From positions 1 through 38,069 of the forward strand of contig JAFQFS010000037.1 of NCBI GenBank assembly GCA_017398585.1: 38,069 nt of DNA. The letters run 5' to 3'. Both the position numbers and the translations under genes were made by a program. Under the pieces are notes generated by a model. That model worked only from the letters and a program-made list of their open reading frames with translations, had not been told where the DNA came from and did not search any database. Below, one piece after another: positions 23,943 through 32,548 of this stretch. How positions within the stretch are numbered: position 1 is the stretch's first letter; every line of letters starts with the position of its first letter. Origin of the DNA: Clostridia bacterium (GTDB taxonomy: Bacteria; Bacillota; Clostridia; Oscillospirales; CAG-272).

Positions 23943-25877
23943 ATGGGACTCACACTTGCTGAAAAAATTCTGAAGGCCCACACCGTTGACGGGGAGTTCA
24001 AAAAGGGCTCCGAAATCGGGCTGAAGATCGACCAGACGCTCACACAGGACGCGACCGGCACCATGGCGTACATCGAATTCGAAGCCATGGGCATCCCGCA
24101 GGTACGCACCGAACGCAGCGTTGCCTACATTGACCACAACACCCTCCAGTCCGGTTTCGAAAACGCGGACGACCACCGTTTCATCGCCTCCTGTGCGAAG
24201 AAGCACGGCATTTACTTCTCCCGTCCCGGCAACGGCATCTGCCACCAGGTCCACCTCGAACGTTTCGGCGCACCGGGCAAGACCCTTATCGGTTCCGACA
24301 GCCATACGCCCACCGGCGGCGGCATCGGCATGATTGCCATCGGCGCGGGCGGACTTGATGTCGCGGTTGCCATGGGCGGCGGCGCGTACTACATTACCTA
24401 TCCGAAGATTGTCAACGTCGTCCTCACCGGCAAACTCTCTCCGTGGGTTGCCGCAAAGGACGTCATCCTCGAACTGCTCCGCCGAATTTCCGTCAAGGGC
24501 GGCGTCGGCAAAATCATCGAATACACCGGCGAAGGCGTAAAGACCCTGTCCGTTCCCGAACGTGCGACCATCACCAATATGGGCGCGGAACTCGGCGCGA
24601 CAACCTCTATTTTCCCGTCCGACGACGTTACCCTTGAATTCCTCAAGGCAGAGGGCAGAGAAGATGTCTTCGTTCCCATGTCCGCCGATCCGGATGCGGA
24701 ATACGACGAAACCATCGAAATCAATCTCTCCGAACTCGTTCCGATGGCAGCCTGCCCGCATTCTCCGGACAACGTCAAGCCCATCACCGAAATCGGCAAG
24801 ATGAAGATCGACCAGGTCTGCATCGGCTCCTGCACCAACAGCTCCCTCGCAGACATGATGAAGGTTGCGTATATTCTTCGCGGCAAGACCGTTCATCCGG
24901 ACGTTTCCCTTGCCATCGCACCCGGTTCCAAGCAGGTGCTTTCCATGCTTGCGGACAACCACGCACTCGAAGACATGATCGACGCCGGTGCGAGAGTCCT
25001 TGAATCCGCGTGCGGCCCGTGCATCGGTATGGGGCAGTCTCCGAACTCCAAGGGCATCTCTCTCCGTACCTTCAACCGTAACTTTGAAGGAAGAAGCGGT
25101 ACCAAGGACGGTCAGATCTACCTCGTATCTCCGGAAGTTGCCGCTGCTTCCGCGATTGCCGGATACCTCTGTGACCCGAGAGAGCTGGGCAATATGCCGG
25201 TGTTCGCAATGCCCGAGAAGTTCATGATCAACGACAATATGATTACCCTTCCCGCACCGGCGGACGAAGCGGACTCCGTGGAAATCAAGTACGGTCCGAA
25301 CATTGCAGGCTATCCCGAAACCGCACCGCTTGCCGAAACCATCAAGGCGGAATGCTCCCTCAAGGTCGGCGACAACATCACCACCGACCACATCATGCCC
25401 GCAGGCGCGAAGATTCTTCCGCTCCGTTCGAACATTCCCGCGATCTCCAACCACTGCTTCACCGTCTGCGACGAAACCTTCCCGAAGCGTGCGAAGGAAC
25501 TCGGTCAGTCGATCATTGTCGGCGGCACGAACTACGGTCAGGGTTCTTCCCGCGAACACGCGGCTCTCGCTCCGCTGTACCTCGGCGTGAAAGCAGTCAT
25601 CGTGAAGTCCTTCGCGAGAATCCACCGTCAGAACCTCATCAACGCGGGTATTCTCCCGCTCGAATTTGTGAACGAAGCGGACTACGATACCGTGGAACAG
25701 AGCGACGTTCTCGAACTTGCCAACGTCCGTGCGGCAGTCGAAAACGGCGGCGACATCACCGTGAAGAATATCACGAAGGGCACGCAGTTCACCGTGAAGT
25801 GCGAACTCAGCAGCCGCATGAAGGACATCATGCTCTGCGGCGGTCTTCTCGACTACACCAAGGCAAATCTGAAGTAA
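23943..25877 (+). CDS. acnA: Aconitate hydratase
   Basis: A 644-residue 4Fe-4S enzyme interconverting citrate and isocitrate. It has the GSDSHTPTGGGIGMIAIGAGGLDVA block, cluster ligands Cys297 in CIGSCTNSS and Cys357/Cys360 in SACGPCIGMGQ, and the swivel-domain loop GGTNYGQGSSREHAAL with its catalytic Ser. The length matches the short clostridial aconitases, not the roughly 890-residue AcnA of enterics. ATG 23943 gives the normal family start (MGLTLAEKILKAH); no good Shine-Dalgarno precedes it because repeat B runs to within 15 bp. Isocitrate dehydrogenase follows, so this is the oxidative branch making 2-oxoglutarate. Citrate synthase is not in the window. Confidence 0.95.
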   Translation: MGLTLAEKILKAHTVDGEFKKGSEIGLKIDQTLTQDATGTMAYIEFEAMGIPQVRTERSVAYIDHNTLQSGFENADDHRFIASCAKKHGIYFSRPGNGICHQVHLERFGAPGKTLIGSDSHTPTGGGIGMIAIGAGGLDVAVAMGGGAYYITYPKIVNVVLTGKLSPWVAAKDVILELLRRISVKGGVGKIIEYTGEGVKTLSVPERATITNMGAELGATTSIFPSDDVTLEFLKAEGREDVFVPMSADPDAEYDETIEINLSELVPMAACPHSPDNVKPITEIGKMKIDQVCIGSCTNSSLADMMKVAYILRGKTVHPDVSLAIAPGSKQVLSMLADNHALEDMIDAGARVLESACGPCIGMGQSPNSKGISLRTFNRNFEGRSGTKDGQIYLVSPEVAAASAIAGYLCDPRELGNMPVFAMPEKFMINDNMITLPAPADEADSVEIKYGPNIAGYPETAPLAETIKAECSLKVGDNITTDHIMPAGAKILPLRSNIPAISNHCFTVCDETFPKRAKELGQSIIVGGTNYGQGSSREHAALAPLYLGVKAVIVKSFARIHRQNLINAGILPLEFVNEADYDTVEQSDVLELANVRAAVENGGDITVKNITKGTQFTVKCELSSRMKDIMLCGGLLDYTKANLK

Positions 25878-25887
25878 AAATAAATAT

Positions 25888-25950
25888 CGGGGAAGAACTT
25901 TTTGAAAAAAAGTTCTTCCCCGGACCCCCATCTCAAAAACTTTTAAACGG
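25888..25950 (+). repeat. Intergenic repeat C (3' side of aconitase gene, inverted relative to B)
   Basis: CGGGGAAGAACTTTTT (25888-25903), G, AAAAAAAGTTCTTCCCCG (25905-25922), then GACCCCCATCTCAAAAACTTTTAAACGG. It starts 10 bp after the aconitase stop and is the reverse of the 5'-side arrangement. Confidence 0.88.
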
Positions 25951-26025
25951 AAAGACAGGGCAGCGTCCGGGTGCGGATTTGAGTACAAACGATTTGCACC
26001 ATACGATGTCTGATTTATATCGTAT

Positions 26026-26082
26026 AAAGTTTTTTGGAAAGGTGCGGAAAACCTTTTTTTCAAAAAATGTTTTCCGCGAAAA
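26026..26082 (+). repeat. Intergenic repeat D (5' side of icd)
   Basis: AAAGTTTTTTGGAAAGGT, then GCGGAAAACCTTTTTTT ... AAAAAATGTTTTCCGC (26044-26077), then GAAAAC. The inner spacer 25951-26025 contains GTGCGGATTTG and GATTTGCACC, relatives of the conserved inner segment in inverted orientation. Confidence 0.82.
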
Positions 26083-26104
26083 CATTATTTGATAGGAGCA
26101 TCCC

Positions 26105-27304
26105 ATGGAAAAGATCAAAATGACAACTCCCCTCGTCGAAATGGACGGGGACGAAATGACCAGAGTTATCTGGCAGTGGATCAAGGATATTCTCATTCTC
26201 CCTTACGTTGATCTCAAGACCGAATACTACGACCTCGGTCTCGAATACCGCAACGCGACGAAGGACCAGGTCACCATCGACAGTGCGAACGCGACGAAGA
26301 AGTACGGCGTTGCCGTCAAGTGCGCGACCATCACCCCGAATGCGGCGCGTGTGACCGAATACAACCTCGATGAAATGTGGAAGTCCCCGAACGGCACCAT
26401 TCGTGCGATTCTCGACGGTACGGTATTCCGCACCCCGATCATCGTGAAGGGCATCACTCCCTACATCCCCACATGGACGAAGCCGATCACCATTGCGCGT
26501 CACGCGTACGGTGACGTTTACAAGAACACCGAGCTGCAGGTTCCCGCAAACACGACCGCCTACCTCGTTTCCGTGGACGAAAATGGCAATGAGACCCGCG
26601 AACTGATCCACAAGTTCGGCGATTCCGCCGGCATCGTGCAGGGGGTTCACAACGTGGACGCGTCCATCAGGAGCTTCGCGCGCAGCTGTTTCAACTTTGC
26701 GCTCGATATGAAGCAGGACCTCTGGTTCGCATCCAAGGACACCATCTCCAAGAAGTACGACCACCGCTTCAAGGACATCTGGGCGGAAATTTACGAAACC
26801 GAATACAAGGAAAAGTTCGAAGCTGCCGGCATCGAATACTTCTACACCCTCATCGACGACGCGGTTGCACGTGTGATCCGCAGCGAAGGCGGCTACATCT
26901 GGGCATGCAAGAACTATGACGGCGACGTTATGAGCGATATGGTAGCGACCGCATACGGCAGCCTTGCGATGATGACCTCCGTTCTCGTTTCTCCCGATGG
27001 AAACTACGAATACGAAGCGGCACACGGTACCGTTCAGCGCCACTACTACAAGCACCTGAAGGGCGAAGAAACCTCCACCAACAGCGTGGCAACCATCTTC
27101 GCATGGACCGGCGCACTCCGCAAGCGCGGCGAACTCGACGGAAACGCCGACCTCATGGCATTCGCAGACCGTCTCGAAGCGGCAACCATCAAGACCATCG
27201 AAGACGGCGTCATGACCGGCGACCTCTACCTCCTCTCCAAACTCGAAAACAAAAAGAAAGTCAACACCGAAGACTTCCTCAAGGCAATCGCGGAGAGACT
27301 GTGA
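26105..27304 (+). CDS. icd: NADP-dependent isocitrate dehydrogenase
   Basis: A 399-residue cytosolic enzyme oxidising isocitrate to 2-oxoglutarate with NADP. It is of the eukaryote-like subfamily: [20 protein letters not shown] at the start, the substrate loop [56 protein letters not shown] with the metal-binding aspartates, and [12 protein letters not shown] for the cofactor. AGGAGC 8 bp before the ATG provides the ribosome site. It lies 227 bp after the aconitase gene across an inverted pair of repeats; I find no convincing separate promoter, so cotranscription with acnA is likely. Length is normal. Confidence 0.96.
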   Translation: MEKIKMTTPLVEMDGDEMTRVIWQWIKDILILPYVDLKTEYYDLGLEYRNATKDQVTIDSANATKKYGVAVKCATITPNAARVTEYNLDEMWKSPNGTIRAILDGTVFRTPIIVKGITPYIPTWTKPITIARHAYGDVYKNTELQVPANTTAYLVSVDENGNETRELIHKFGDSAGIVQGVHNVDASIRSFARSCFNFALDMKQDLWFASKDTISKKYDHRFKDIWAEIYETEYKEKFEAAGIEYFYTLIDDAVARVIRSEGGYIWACKNYDGDVMSDMVATAYGSLAMMTSVLVSPDGNYEYEAAHGTVQRHYYKHLKGEETSTNSVATIFAWTGALRKRGELDGNADLMAFADRLEAATIKTIEDGVMTGDLYLLSKLENKKKVNTEDFLKAIAERL

Positions 27305-27310
27305 AAATAG

Positions 27311-27545
27311 AGTTTTCCGGGGAAAAACTTTTTGAAAAAAGTTTTTCCCCGGACCCCTTTTCAAAAACTTTTAAACGAAAAGATGAGACAAAGAAAGTGC
27401 AAATTTGAAGAAACAAAATCACTGTAAACCATACAGCCGTTTTGTTCCTACAAATCTGCACTTTCTTTGTCTTCGGATATAAGATGAAAGCTTTTTGAAA
27501 AGGGTGTGGGGAAAACTTTTTCTCGAAAAAGTTTTCCCCACGGAA
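27311..27545. repeat. Large palindromic element E-F between convergent genes
   Basis: The left end has palindrome E (27317-27352, CCGGGGAAAAACTTTTT/AAAAAAGTTTTTCCCCGG) followed by ACCCCTTTTCAAAAACTTTTAAACG. The right end is the inverted copy, with palindrome F (27506-27541, GTGGGGAAAACTTTTT, loop CTCG, AAAAAGTTTTCCCCAC). Inside are perfect 15-bp arms GACAAAGAAAGTGCA (27387-27401) and TGCACTTTCTTTGTC (27457-27471), extended with mismatches to CTGTA/TACAG near the centre. Almost the whole 235 bp is therefore self-complementary. It can terminate both convergent transcripts. Confidence 0.9.
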
Positions 27546-27554
27546 TGTAATTTC

Positions 27555-28355
27555 TTATTCGTTGCCTTCTGCAGCAGCGGCAGCGTCTGCGGCCTTTTCT
27601 GCTTCGACCTTTGCACGGAATTCTGCACGTCTCTGAGCAGCTTCTTCCGCTCTCTTTGCGAGTTCCTTCTGACGGGTAACGATCGCACGGGAGATCTGTT
27701 CTGCGTACTTGTCGATGTCTGCGCCGTAGTCAACGCACATTTCGAGCGCGTTGGTACCGTCAGCCTTCAGAATTCTGAAGACGTAGTACTTGATTTCGAT
27801 GGTGCGGTCACCCTTCTTGGTTTCGTAGATACCTTCTTCGATTTCAGCCTTGTCGAGTTCGTTGAAGAAATAGGAACCCATGAAGTCGCCGTCGATGGTT
27901 TCATCGGTGAGGGAGAAACGTCTGCCGAAAACAAACATCTTTTCACTGGTGAAGATCAGGTTGCAGCCTGCGAAATAGTTGGTACGGTTTACACCGTCAG
28001 CACCCTTCTTGAAGTAAAGGGGTTCTTCCTTTGCGATGAAGTCGTAACCGCGGAGGTTGATCGGCTTAAGCATCTTGAGGAAACTCTTTTCGTATACTTC
28101 GAATTTCTTTTCGGAACGTTCCTGAAGGTTCTTGATACGTTCGGAAATCTGGAATTCAAGGTCGGTGTCCGTGGACTTGCCACCGGAAGCGAAGACTACG
28201 ACAGCAAAGCCGACGATAGCGGCGATGATACCGAACATTCTCATCCAGCGCATGGTCATGCAGATGACGCCGACGAGTACGATGGCCCAACCAATGATGG
28301 AAGGAATGGAAATCGGCGGGGCGGTGAAATACTTAATATTTCGTTTTGTTTCCAT
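27555..28355 (-). CDS. Two-TM membrane protein of unknown function
   Basis: A 266-residue protein I do not recognise. Two close hydrophobic helices (about 17-35 and 40-57) form a hairpin with both ends in the cytoplasm. A soluble domain of about 150 residues follows, with beta-strand-rich text (NLIFTSEKMFVFGRRFSLTDE, GDRTIEIKYYVFRILKA), then a charged Ala/Glu/Lys/Arg helix at the C-terminus (about 215-266), probably coiled coil. CGGAGAG precedes the ATG. It is transcribed alone from a consensus promoter and ends 10 bp from the large palindrome. The central domain could be PH-like, but that is a guess. Confidence 0.85.
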   Translation of the reverse strand: METKRNIKYFTAPPISIPSIIGWAIVLVGVICMTMRWMRMFGIIAAIVGFAVVVFASGGKSTDTDLEFQISERIKNLQERSEKKFEVYEKSFLKMLKPINLRGYDFIAKEEPLYFKKGADGVNRTNYFAGCNLIFTSEKMFVFGRRFSLTDETIDGDFMGSYFFNELDKAEIEEGIYETKKGDRTIEIKYYVFRILKADGTNALEMCVDYGADIDKYAEQISRAIVTRQKELAKRAEEAAQRRAEFRAKVEAEKAADAAAAAEGNE

Positions 28356-28420
28356 AACGACTCTCCGTTTTGTAGAATTTTTTGATGATAACGATAAGAC
28401 ACAACATTATCAATATATGT

Positions 28421-28449
28421 ATGATATCATAAAAAAGGCAATATGTCAA
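28421..28449 (-). promoter_or_regulatory. Promoter of the two-TM protein gene
   Basis: Minus strand TTGACA (28449-28444), 17-bp spacer, TATCAT (28426-28421). Confidence 0.82.
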
Positions 28450-28494
28450 GTCAAAAACGCAGTAAAATTGACAAATCATGAATTTTGATTTTCG

Positions 28495-28529
28495 GCAAAG
28501 AAAACGGGAGACACGAAGGTGTCTCCCGT
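28495..28529 (-). terminator. Terminator of the discoidin lipoprotein gene
   Basis: Perfect 11-bp stem ACGGGAGACAC (28504-28514), loop GAAG, GTGTCTCCCGT (28519-28529), with TTTTCTTT following on the minus strand, 12 bp after the stop codon. Confidence 0.85.
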
Positions 28530-28540
28530 CGGATGCGGAA

Positions 28541-29659
28541 TTACTTGGAGAGGTTGTAGGTGGTGCCGTCAAGGGTTACCTTAACGTTGCCGCCGCTGTA
28601 TTCGAGACTGCATGCAGCAACGCCTGCGATTGCTTCGTACAGTTCAAGTTCCCAGAAGGAGTGACCGTAGGTGGTACCGCGGGATACGCCCGTGTAGCGG
28701 ACGAACTGCGCGTCGTGCTGACCGTCGAAGCGGACTTCAACCGGAACGTCTGCGCCGGAGGTGCTGTTGTCGGTTACGCGGGCAACTTCGGTCCAGTTTT
28801 CGCCGTCGGTGGAAACTTCAAAGTAGAATTCGGTGGAGTATGCAGCTTCGAAGTAAACGATCGCTGCGCCGACCTTCTTGACTTCGCCGAAGTCAACCAT
28901 CCACCATTCGGGGTCGTTGTAAGCGGATGCGAAACGGGTTGCGGAGTCGCCGTCGATTGCTGCTTCCGGCGGGTAGGTGTCAACTTCCACGGAGTTGGAG
29001 GTTGCGGTTGCGCCGATCGCGATGTTTTCGGAGGAACCTGCGGATTCATCCGGAATGGTCAGAGAAGAAGCGGATTCGAGGGTATAGGTACCGGTGTAGT
29101 TGATGCCGCCGTCCACTGCGATGGTTGCCTTGCCGCCGTCGAAGGAGAGGGTCATGCCGTCGCCGGACCACTTGTTGGAGAGGAGGTTGTACGGACCCTG
29201 AGCCTTGTCCGCGCTGTCCTGCTTGGAGAAGGAGTAGTTCTTGTCACCGATGGTGAGCTTGCAGAAGGATGCAACGACCTGCCAGCCGATTTCGGTGCCG
29301 TTGATGGTGAGCTTGCCGTCTTCTACGGTGTAAGCACCGGAAACGGACTTGTCTTCGCCGTTTTCGAGGATGTTGAGGGTAGCGTTGTCACCGTCAAAAG
29401 TGAGGGAGCCGACAACGGTTGCGTTTGCAACGCCCCAGGACTGACCGGTCAGCTTGGAGCCGTCGAATGCGGGAGCGGCGGGTTCAGCGGGAGCTTCCTC
29501 AGCGGGAGCTTCTTCTGCAGTACCTGCATCTGCGGGAGTTTCGGTCGTGGTGGTGCCGGCTGCCGGAGCATCGGTGGCGGGTTCGGTGCCGCCGCCGCAG
29601 GATACGAGTGCGGAGGAGCAGAGAACTGCGCAGAGAATGAGAGCTACGAGTTTTTTCAT
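28541..29659 (-). CDS. Lipoprotein with F5/8 type C (discoidin) domain
   Basis: A 372-residue secreted lipoprotein. The lipobox ends ALVSC with the lipidated Cys at 21, followed by a low-complexity Ala/Pro/Thr/Glu linker to about residue 68. The middle (about 70-220) contains two similar beta-rich units with GAYTVEDGKLTINGTEIG and GTYTLESASSLTIPD, like small lipocalin-type repeats. Residues about 225-365 are a discoidin-type carbohydrate-binding domain (ATATSNSVEVDTYPPEAAIDG, WWMVDFGEVKKV, YFEVSTDGENWTEVA, ARFVRYTGV-type strand as AQFVRYTGVSRG). No catalytic domain is visible, so a glycan-binding surface role is likely. AAAGGA precedes the ATG. Confidence 0.86.
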   Translation of the reverse strand: MKKLVALILCAVLCSSALVSCGGGTEPATDAPAAGTTTTETPADAGTAEEAPAEEAPAEPAAPAFDGSKLTGQSWGVANATVVGSLTFDGDNATLNILENGEDKSVSGAYTVEDGKLTINGTEIGWQVVASFCKLTIGDKNYSFSKQDSADKAQGPYNLLSNKWSGDGMTLSFDGGKATIAVDGGINYTGTYTLESASSLTIPDESAGSSENIAIGATATSNSVEVDTYPPEAAIDGDSATRFASAYNDPEWWMVDFGEVKKVGAAIVYFEAAYSTEFYFEVSTDGENWTEVARVTDNSTSGADVPVEVRFDGQHDAQFVRYTGVSRGTTYGHSFWELELYEAIAGVAACSLEYSGGNVKVTLDGTTYNLSK

Positions 29660-29811
29660 GGTTGCGATTCCTTTCGTAAATGTATGGATGGGATGATCAG
29701 ACGGATTCGCATCCGTCCGTTTTTTTCATTATAGCATATTTCACAGGGAATTTCCAGTAGGCTGATAATTTTTTGCAAATTGTTCATTAATAAAAGTATT
29801 TGGCGGACCGT

Positions 29812-30312
29812 TCAGTTGATGCTCAGCGAAGCGTCGTCGGCACCTTTTTCGAGATCGCGGATCTCCACATAATAGGAATAGTTTTCGTTCACGTCGATTT
29901 TGATACGTTCGCCGACGCGTCGTCCGAGAAGAGCCTTGCCGAGGGGGGATTCCTTGCTGATGAGACCGTTCAGCACATCGTTGCGGAGGGTAGTGACGAT
30001 GGTGATGGTACGTTCCTCCTCATCGTCTTCGTACCAGATGGTAACATGGTCGAACAGAGCGACGGTGTCTTCGTCGGTTTCTTCGATTTCGATGACGACG
30101 GCGGTTTCGATCATCGCTTTGAGGTAGCGGATGCGGCTGTAGTTGCGGTTCAGCTCACGCTTCGCGCTGCGGTATTCATCGTTTTCGGAGAGGTCACCGA
30201 GCGCACGGGTACGTGCCACTTCCTCCTTGAACTTGGGGGTCAGCACTGCCTGACGGTACTCGATTTCTTCCTTCATTTTCTTTATATCAACGGCGGTCAG
30301 TTCGTCTTTCAT
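29812..30312 (-). CDS. greA: Transcription elongation factor GreA
   Basis: A 166-residue cytoplasmic factor that enters the RNA polymerase secondary channel and stimulates cleavage of backtracked RNA. The N-terminal coiled coil (about 1-75) has the tip signature GDLSENDEYRSAKREL with its two acidic residues. The C-terminal FKBP-like domain has the typical ISKESPLGKALLGRRVGERI. The coil start (TAVDIKKMKEEIEYRQAVLTPKFKEEVA) is divergent from standard GreA, so it could be a lineage-specific Gre paralog. It is transcribed from its own promoter, which begins at the very end of the upstream regulator gene. Confidence 0.9.
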   Translation of the reverse strand: MKDELTAVDIKKMKEEIEYRQAVLTPKFKEEVARTRALGDLSENDEYRSAKRELNRNYSRIRYLKAMIETAVVIEIEETDEDTVALFDHVTIWYEDDEEERTITIVTTLRNDVLNGLISKESPLGKALLGRRVGERIKIDVNENYSYYVEIRDLEKGADDASLSIN

Positions 30313-30344
30313 AACATTCTCCTTTTGTGGTTGTACTTGAACAT

Positions 30345-30373
30345 ATTATATCACAGCGTCCGTAAAAAATCAA
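30345..30373 (-). promoter_or_regulatory. Promoter of greA
   Basis: Minus strand TTGATT (30373-30368), 17-bp spacer, TATAAT (30350-30345), starting 3 bp after the stop codon of the XRE regulator. Confidence 0.82.
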
Positions 30374-30375
30374 GT

Positions 30376-31479
30376 TCAGGCATCGACGAGTTCATCGAGA
30401 CGGCTCCGGAAGCGGAGGTAGCGTTCATTTTCCGCAATCTGCGGGAAGGCCTCGTTGACCTCGAGAAGGGAAGCAATCCGGTCGCGGCACATAATCAGGA
30501 AGCGGGGAGCATAGAGGGCGTACGGCGCGAGATGGGACGTTGTCACGGAGGAATGCCGGTGTTCGGACGCAGCGTCCGTGCGGCGGCGGAGATTCTCCAT
30601 GAGAGAGAGAAGTTCTTCGAGCACATCGAGTGCGGCATCGGGACAGCCGCGGGAAAGATCGGCGTCGGCACATTCGATATGGAGGTGGATGAGGCGGTAG
30701 TACCAGTGCATATCGTAGTCGCCGTCCGGGAAATAGAGACGGATCATGTCGAGAACCGTCCGCTTGACGGCGGCACGTTCCTCCGGATCCTTGTACCAGT
30801 CGGTGAAGTAGGCGATGTTGATCAGGCATTCCTGGCTGAACCACTGCGCACTGCGGAACGCTTCGTTTTTGTCTGTGATGTAACAGAGGATGTTTTCGCG
30901 GCAGATCTGCATCGGCGGCATGGATTCGGCGAGCTGGTCGATCTTGAAGCTCATTTCAGCGTTTTCCGTGTAGATATATTTGAGTGTGTGGGCGGCTTCG
31001 TAGCGGAGGTTGGTATCTCCGGATTCCGCGAGAACAGCTTCGCCCCAGTGTGCGGATTCGATTGCGTAACGGAGAGCGGCCTCCGGATCGTCATCTGCTG
31101 TACGCTGCGAGAGGCGGTGAAGGACATTGCACAGCTCCAGCATGAAGCGGTATTCCTTGGGATATTTCCGGATGGCGTCACGCAGAAGAAGCTGGATCTG
31201 CTCCGATGAGTTGTCCGTGCGGCGCAGTCTGCGGACGCTTTTCAGAATGTGTTCGATTTCAAGTTCCCGTTCGTCCGCGGCACGGCCGTACAGACGGTCG
31301 ATGGAAACGCCGAAGTATTCCGCGATTTTCGGGAACATTTCAACGTCGGGGTAGCTGATCCCGCTTTCCCAGCGGCTGACGGCCTGCGGCGTGATGCCGA
31401 GTGCTTTTGCCATTTCGTTCTGCGTCTTGTTGTCACGCAGGCGAAGCTCACGAATTTTTTCTCCGATCTGAATTGGCAT
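30376..31479 (-). CDS. XRE-family regulator with long helical C-terminal domain (paralog 1)
   Basis: A 367-residue protein. Residues 6-60 are a Cro/C1 helix-turn-helix (IGEKIRELRLRDNKTQNEMAKALGITPQAVSRWESG), followed by a conserved extension ISYPDVEMFPKIAEYFGVSIDRLYG. The remaining 290 residues are alpha-helical with repeated aromatic/Leu pairs, like TPR-type ligand-sensing domains, and I see no enzyme motif. It closely resembles the regulator at 32547-33704, and the two flank a phosphodiesterase gene. Its promoter shares ACTTTATTATAGCAG with that of its paralog. The target genes are not evident; autoregulation is plausible. Confidence 0.88.
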   Translation of the reverse strand: MPIQIGEKIRELRLRDNKTQNEMAKALGITPQAVSRWESGISYPDVEMFPKIAEYFGVSIDRLYGRAADERELEIEHILKSVRRLRRTDNSSEQIQLLLRDAIRKYPKEYRFMLELCNVLHRLSQRTADDDPEAALRYAIESAHWGEAVLAESGDTNLRYEAAHTLKYIYTENAEMSFKIDQLAESMPPMQICRENILCYITDKNEAFRSAQWFSQECLINIAYFTDWYKDPEERAAVKRTVLDMIRLYFPDGDYDMHWYYRLIHLHIECADADLSRGCPDAALDVLEELLSLMENLRRRTDAASEHRHSSVTTSHLAPYALYAPRFLIMCRDRIASLLEVNEAFPQIAENERYLRFRSRLDELVDA

Positions 31480-31515
31480 AGGAAGTACCTCCGGTGGAAC
31501 TTTGGTTGCAACTTT

Positions 31516-31544
31516 ATTATAGCAGAAGAGGCAATAGATTGCAA
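31516..31544 (-). promoter_or_regulatory. Promoter of XRE paralog 1
   Basis: Minus strand TTGCAA (31544-31539), 17-bp spacer, TATAAT (31521-31516). A small GTTGCAAC palindrome (31506-31513) sits just downstream of the -10. Confidence 0.75.
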
Positions 31545-31614
31545 TGGTTTCTTACTTACGGAAATATCAATTGCCGGTTAATAAAATTTTACTTTCGTGA
31601 AATGAAAGAGAGCC

Positions 31615-31643
31615 TTGATTTTTGCGGATATCTTCTATATAAT
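31615..31643 (+). promoter_or_regulatory. Promoter of the phosphodiesterase gene
   Basis: TTGATT (31615-31620), 17-bp spacer, TATAAT (31638-31643), giving a leader of about 155 nt that carries repeat G. Confidence 0.8.
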
Positions 31644-31692
31644 ATAATAAATAATAAAGATAAAATCTGCACAACCCAAATCCATCCATTTC

Positions 31693-31795
31693 GTTTAAAG
31701 TTTTTTGAAAGGGGGACCGGGGGAAACTGGGGAGGTTACGCAGTAACCTCCCGGAGGAACAAAGTTCCTCCATTTTTCAAAAAAGTTTCCCCCGG
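31693..31795 (+). repeat. Intergenic repeat G with two nested hairpins (5' side of phosphodiesterase gene)
   Basis: TTTAAAGTTTTTTGAAAGGGGG, then outer arms CCGGGGGAAACT (31717-31728) and AGTTTCCCCCGG (31784-31795). Between them lie two extra perfect hairpins, GGGAGGTTAC/GTAACCTCCC (31730-31752) and GGAGGAAC/GTTCCTCC (31753-31771). AAATCTGCAC at 31664-31673 matches the inner segment of the family. The element ends 9 bp before the ATG. Confidence 0.82.
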
Positions 31796-31804
31796 AAAAA
31801 TAAC

Positions 31805-32503
31805 ATGTCTATCTGTTTTATCGCGCACCGCGGCTACAGCGGAAAGTATCAGGAAAATACGGAGGAGGCGTTTCTCGAGGCAGTGAAGCATGGTTCCGGC
31901 GGGATCGAAACGGACGTACGGACGACGGCGGACGGCGTGCTCGTCGTGAATCACAACAGCACGGCGGTTTTCAAGGACGGAACGGAACTTGAGATCGCGT
32001 CTTCGACCTACGAGCAGCTCACGGCAAAGCCGCTGCGCAACCGGTTCACCGATACGGAACTCTACCTTTGCACGTTCCGACGGTATCTGGAGATCTGCCG
32101 TGACGGACACATGGTCTGCTTCATTGAATTCAAGGGTTCCTTTACGGATGAAATGATCCATAAGGCGTTCACGATGGCGGCGGAGGTCTACGAACTTGGC
32201 ATGTGCGAACTGCAGTCGTTTGATTTTGACAATCTTGTCCGCGCACACGAAGCTTTCCCGGATCTCAAGATCATGCTGACCTGCTGGGATCACAACGCGG
32301 ACGTTGACCGCTGTCTCGACTACGGCTTCGACATTGACATGGACTACAAGGGCATCGACGCGGAAACGGTGAAGCTGTTCCACGATCACGGACTTCTCGT
32401 CGGTCTGTGGACGGCGAACACGAAGGAAGCGCTCGACTTCTGCATGAGCATGAACGTCGATTTCATCGAATCGGACGTATTTGCGAACGAAAAAGGCGAA
32501 TAA
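31805..32503 (+). CDS. Glycerophosphodiester phosphodiesterase
   Basis: A 232-residue TIM-barrel enzyme, without a signal peptide, that hydrolyses glycerophosphodiesters to glycerol-3-phosphate and an alcohol. Catalytic elements are HRG (8-10), the metal-binding pair Glu35 and Asp37 in IETDVRTTADG, and His50 in VVNHN, where most family members have HD; later come FIEFKG and the C-terminal LWTANTKEALDFCMSMNVDFIESD. The start has only a weak GGA as ribosome site because repeat G runs to within 9 bp. It is flanked by two paralogous regulators on the other strand and ends at a strong terminator. Confidence 0.92.
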   Translation: MSICFIAHRGYSGKYQENTEEAFLEAVKHGSGGIETDVRTTADGVLVVNHNSTAVFKDGTELEIASSTYEQLTAKPLRNRFTDTELYLCTFRRYLEICRDGHMVCFIEFKGSFTDEMIHKAFTMAAEVYELGMCELQSFDFDNLVRAHEAFPDLKIMLTCWDHNADVDRCLDYGFDIDMDYKGIDAETVKLFHDHGLLVGLWTANTKEALDFCMSMNVDFIESDVFANEKGE

Positions 32504-32510
32504 ACGGACG

Positions 32511-32548
32511 AAAACCGGTGTTTCATACACCGGTTTTCCGTTTTTTTT
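32511..32548. terminator. Terminator after the phosphodiesterase gene
   Basis: Perfect 11-bp stem AAAACCGGTGT (32511-32521) and ACACCGGTTTT (32527-32537), loop TTCAT, then eight Ts at 32541-32548. It reaches the stop codon of the convergent regulator. Confidence 0.92.

Noticed and set aside
23829..27364. Long minus-strand frames opposite acnA and icd
   Set aside because: Both enzymes are certain on the plus strand; the minus frames are codon-bias shadows.
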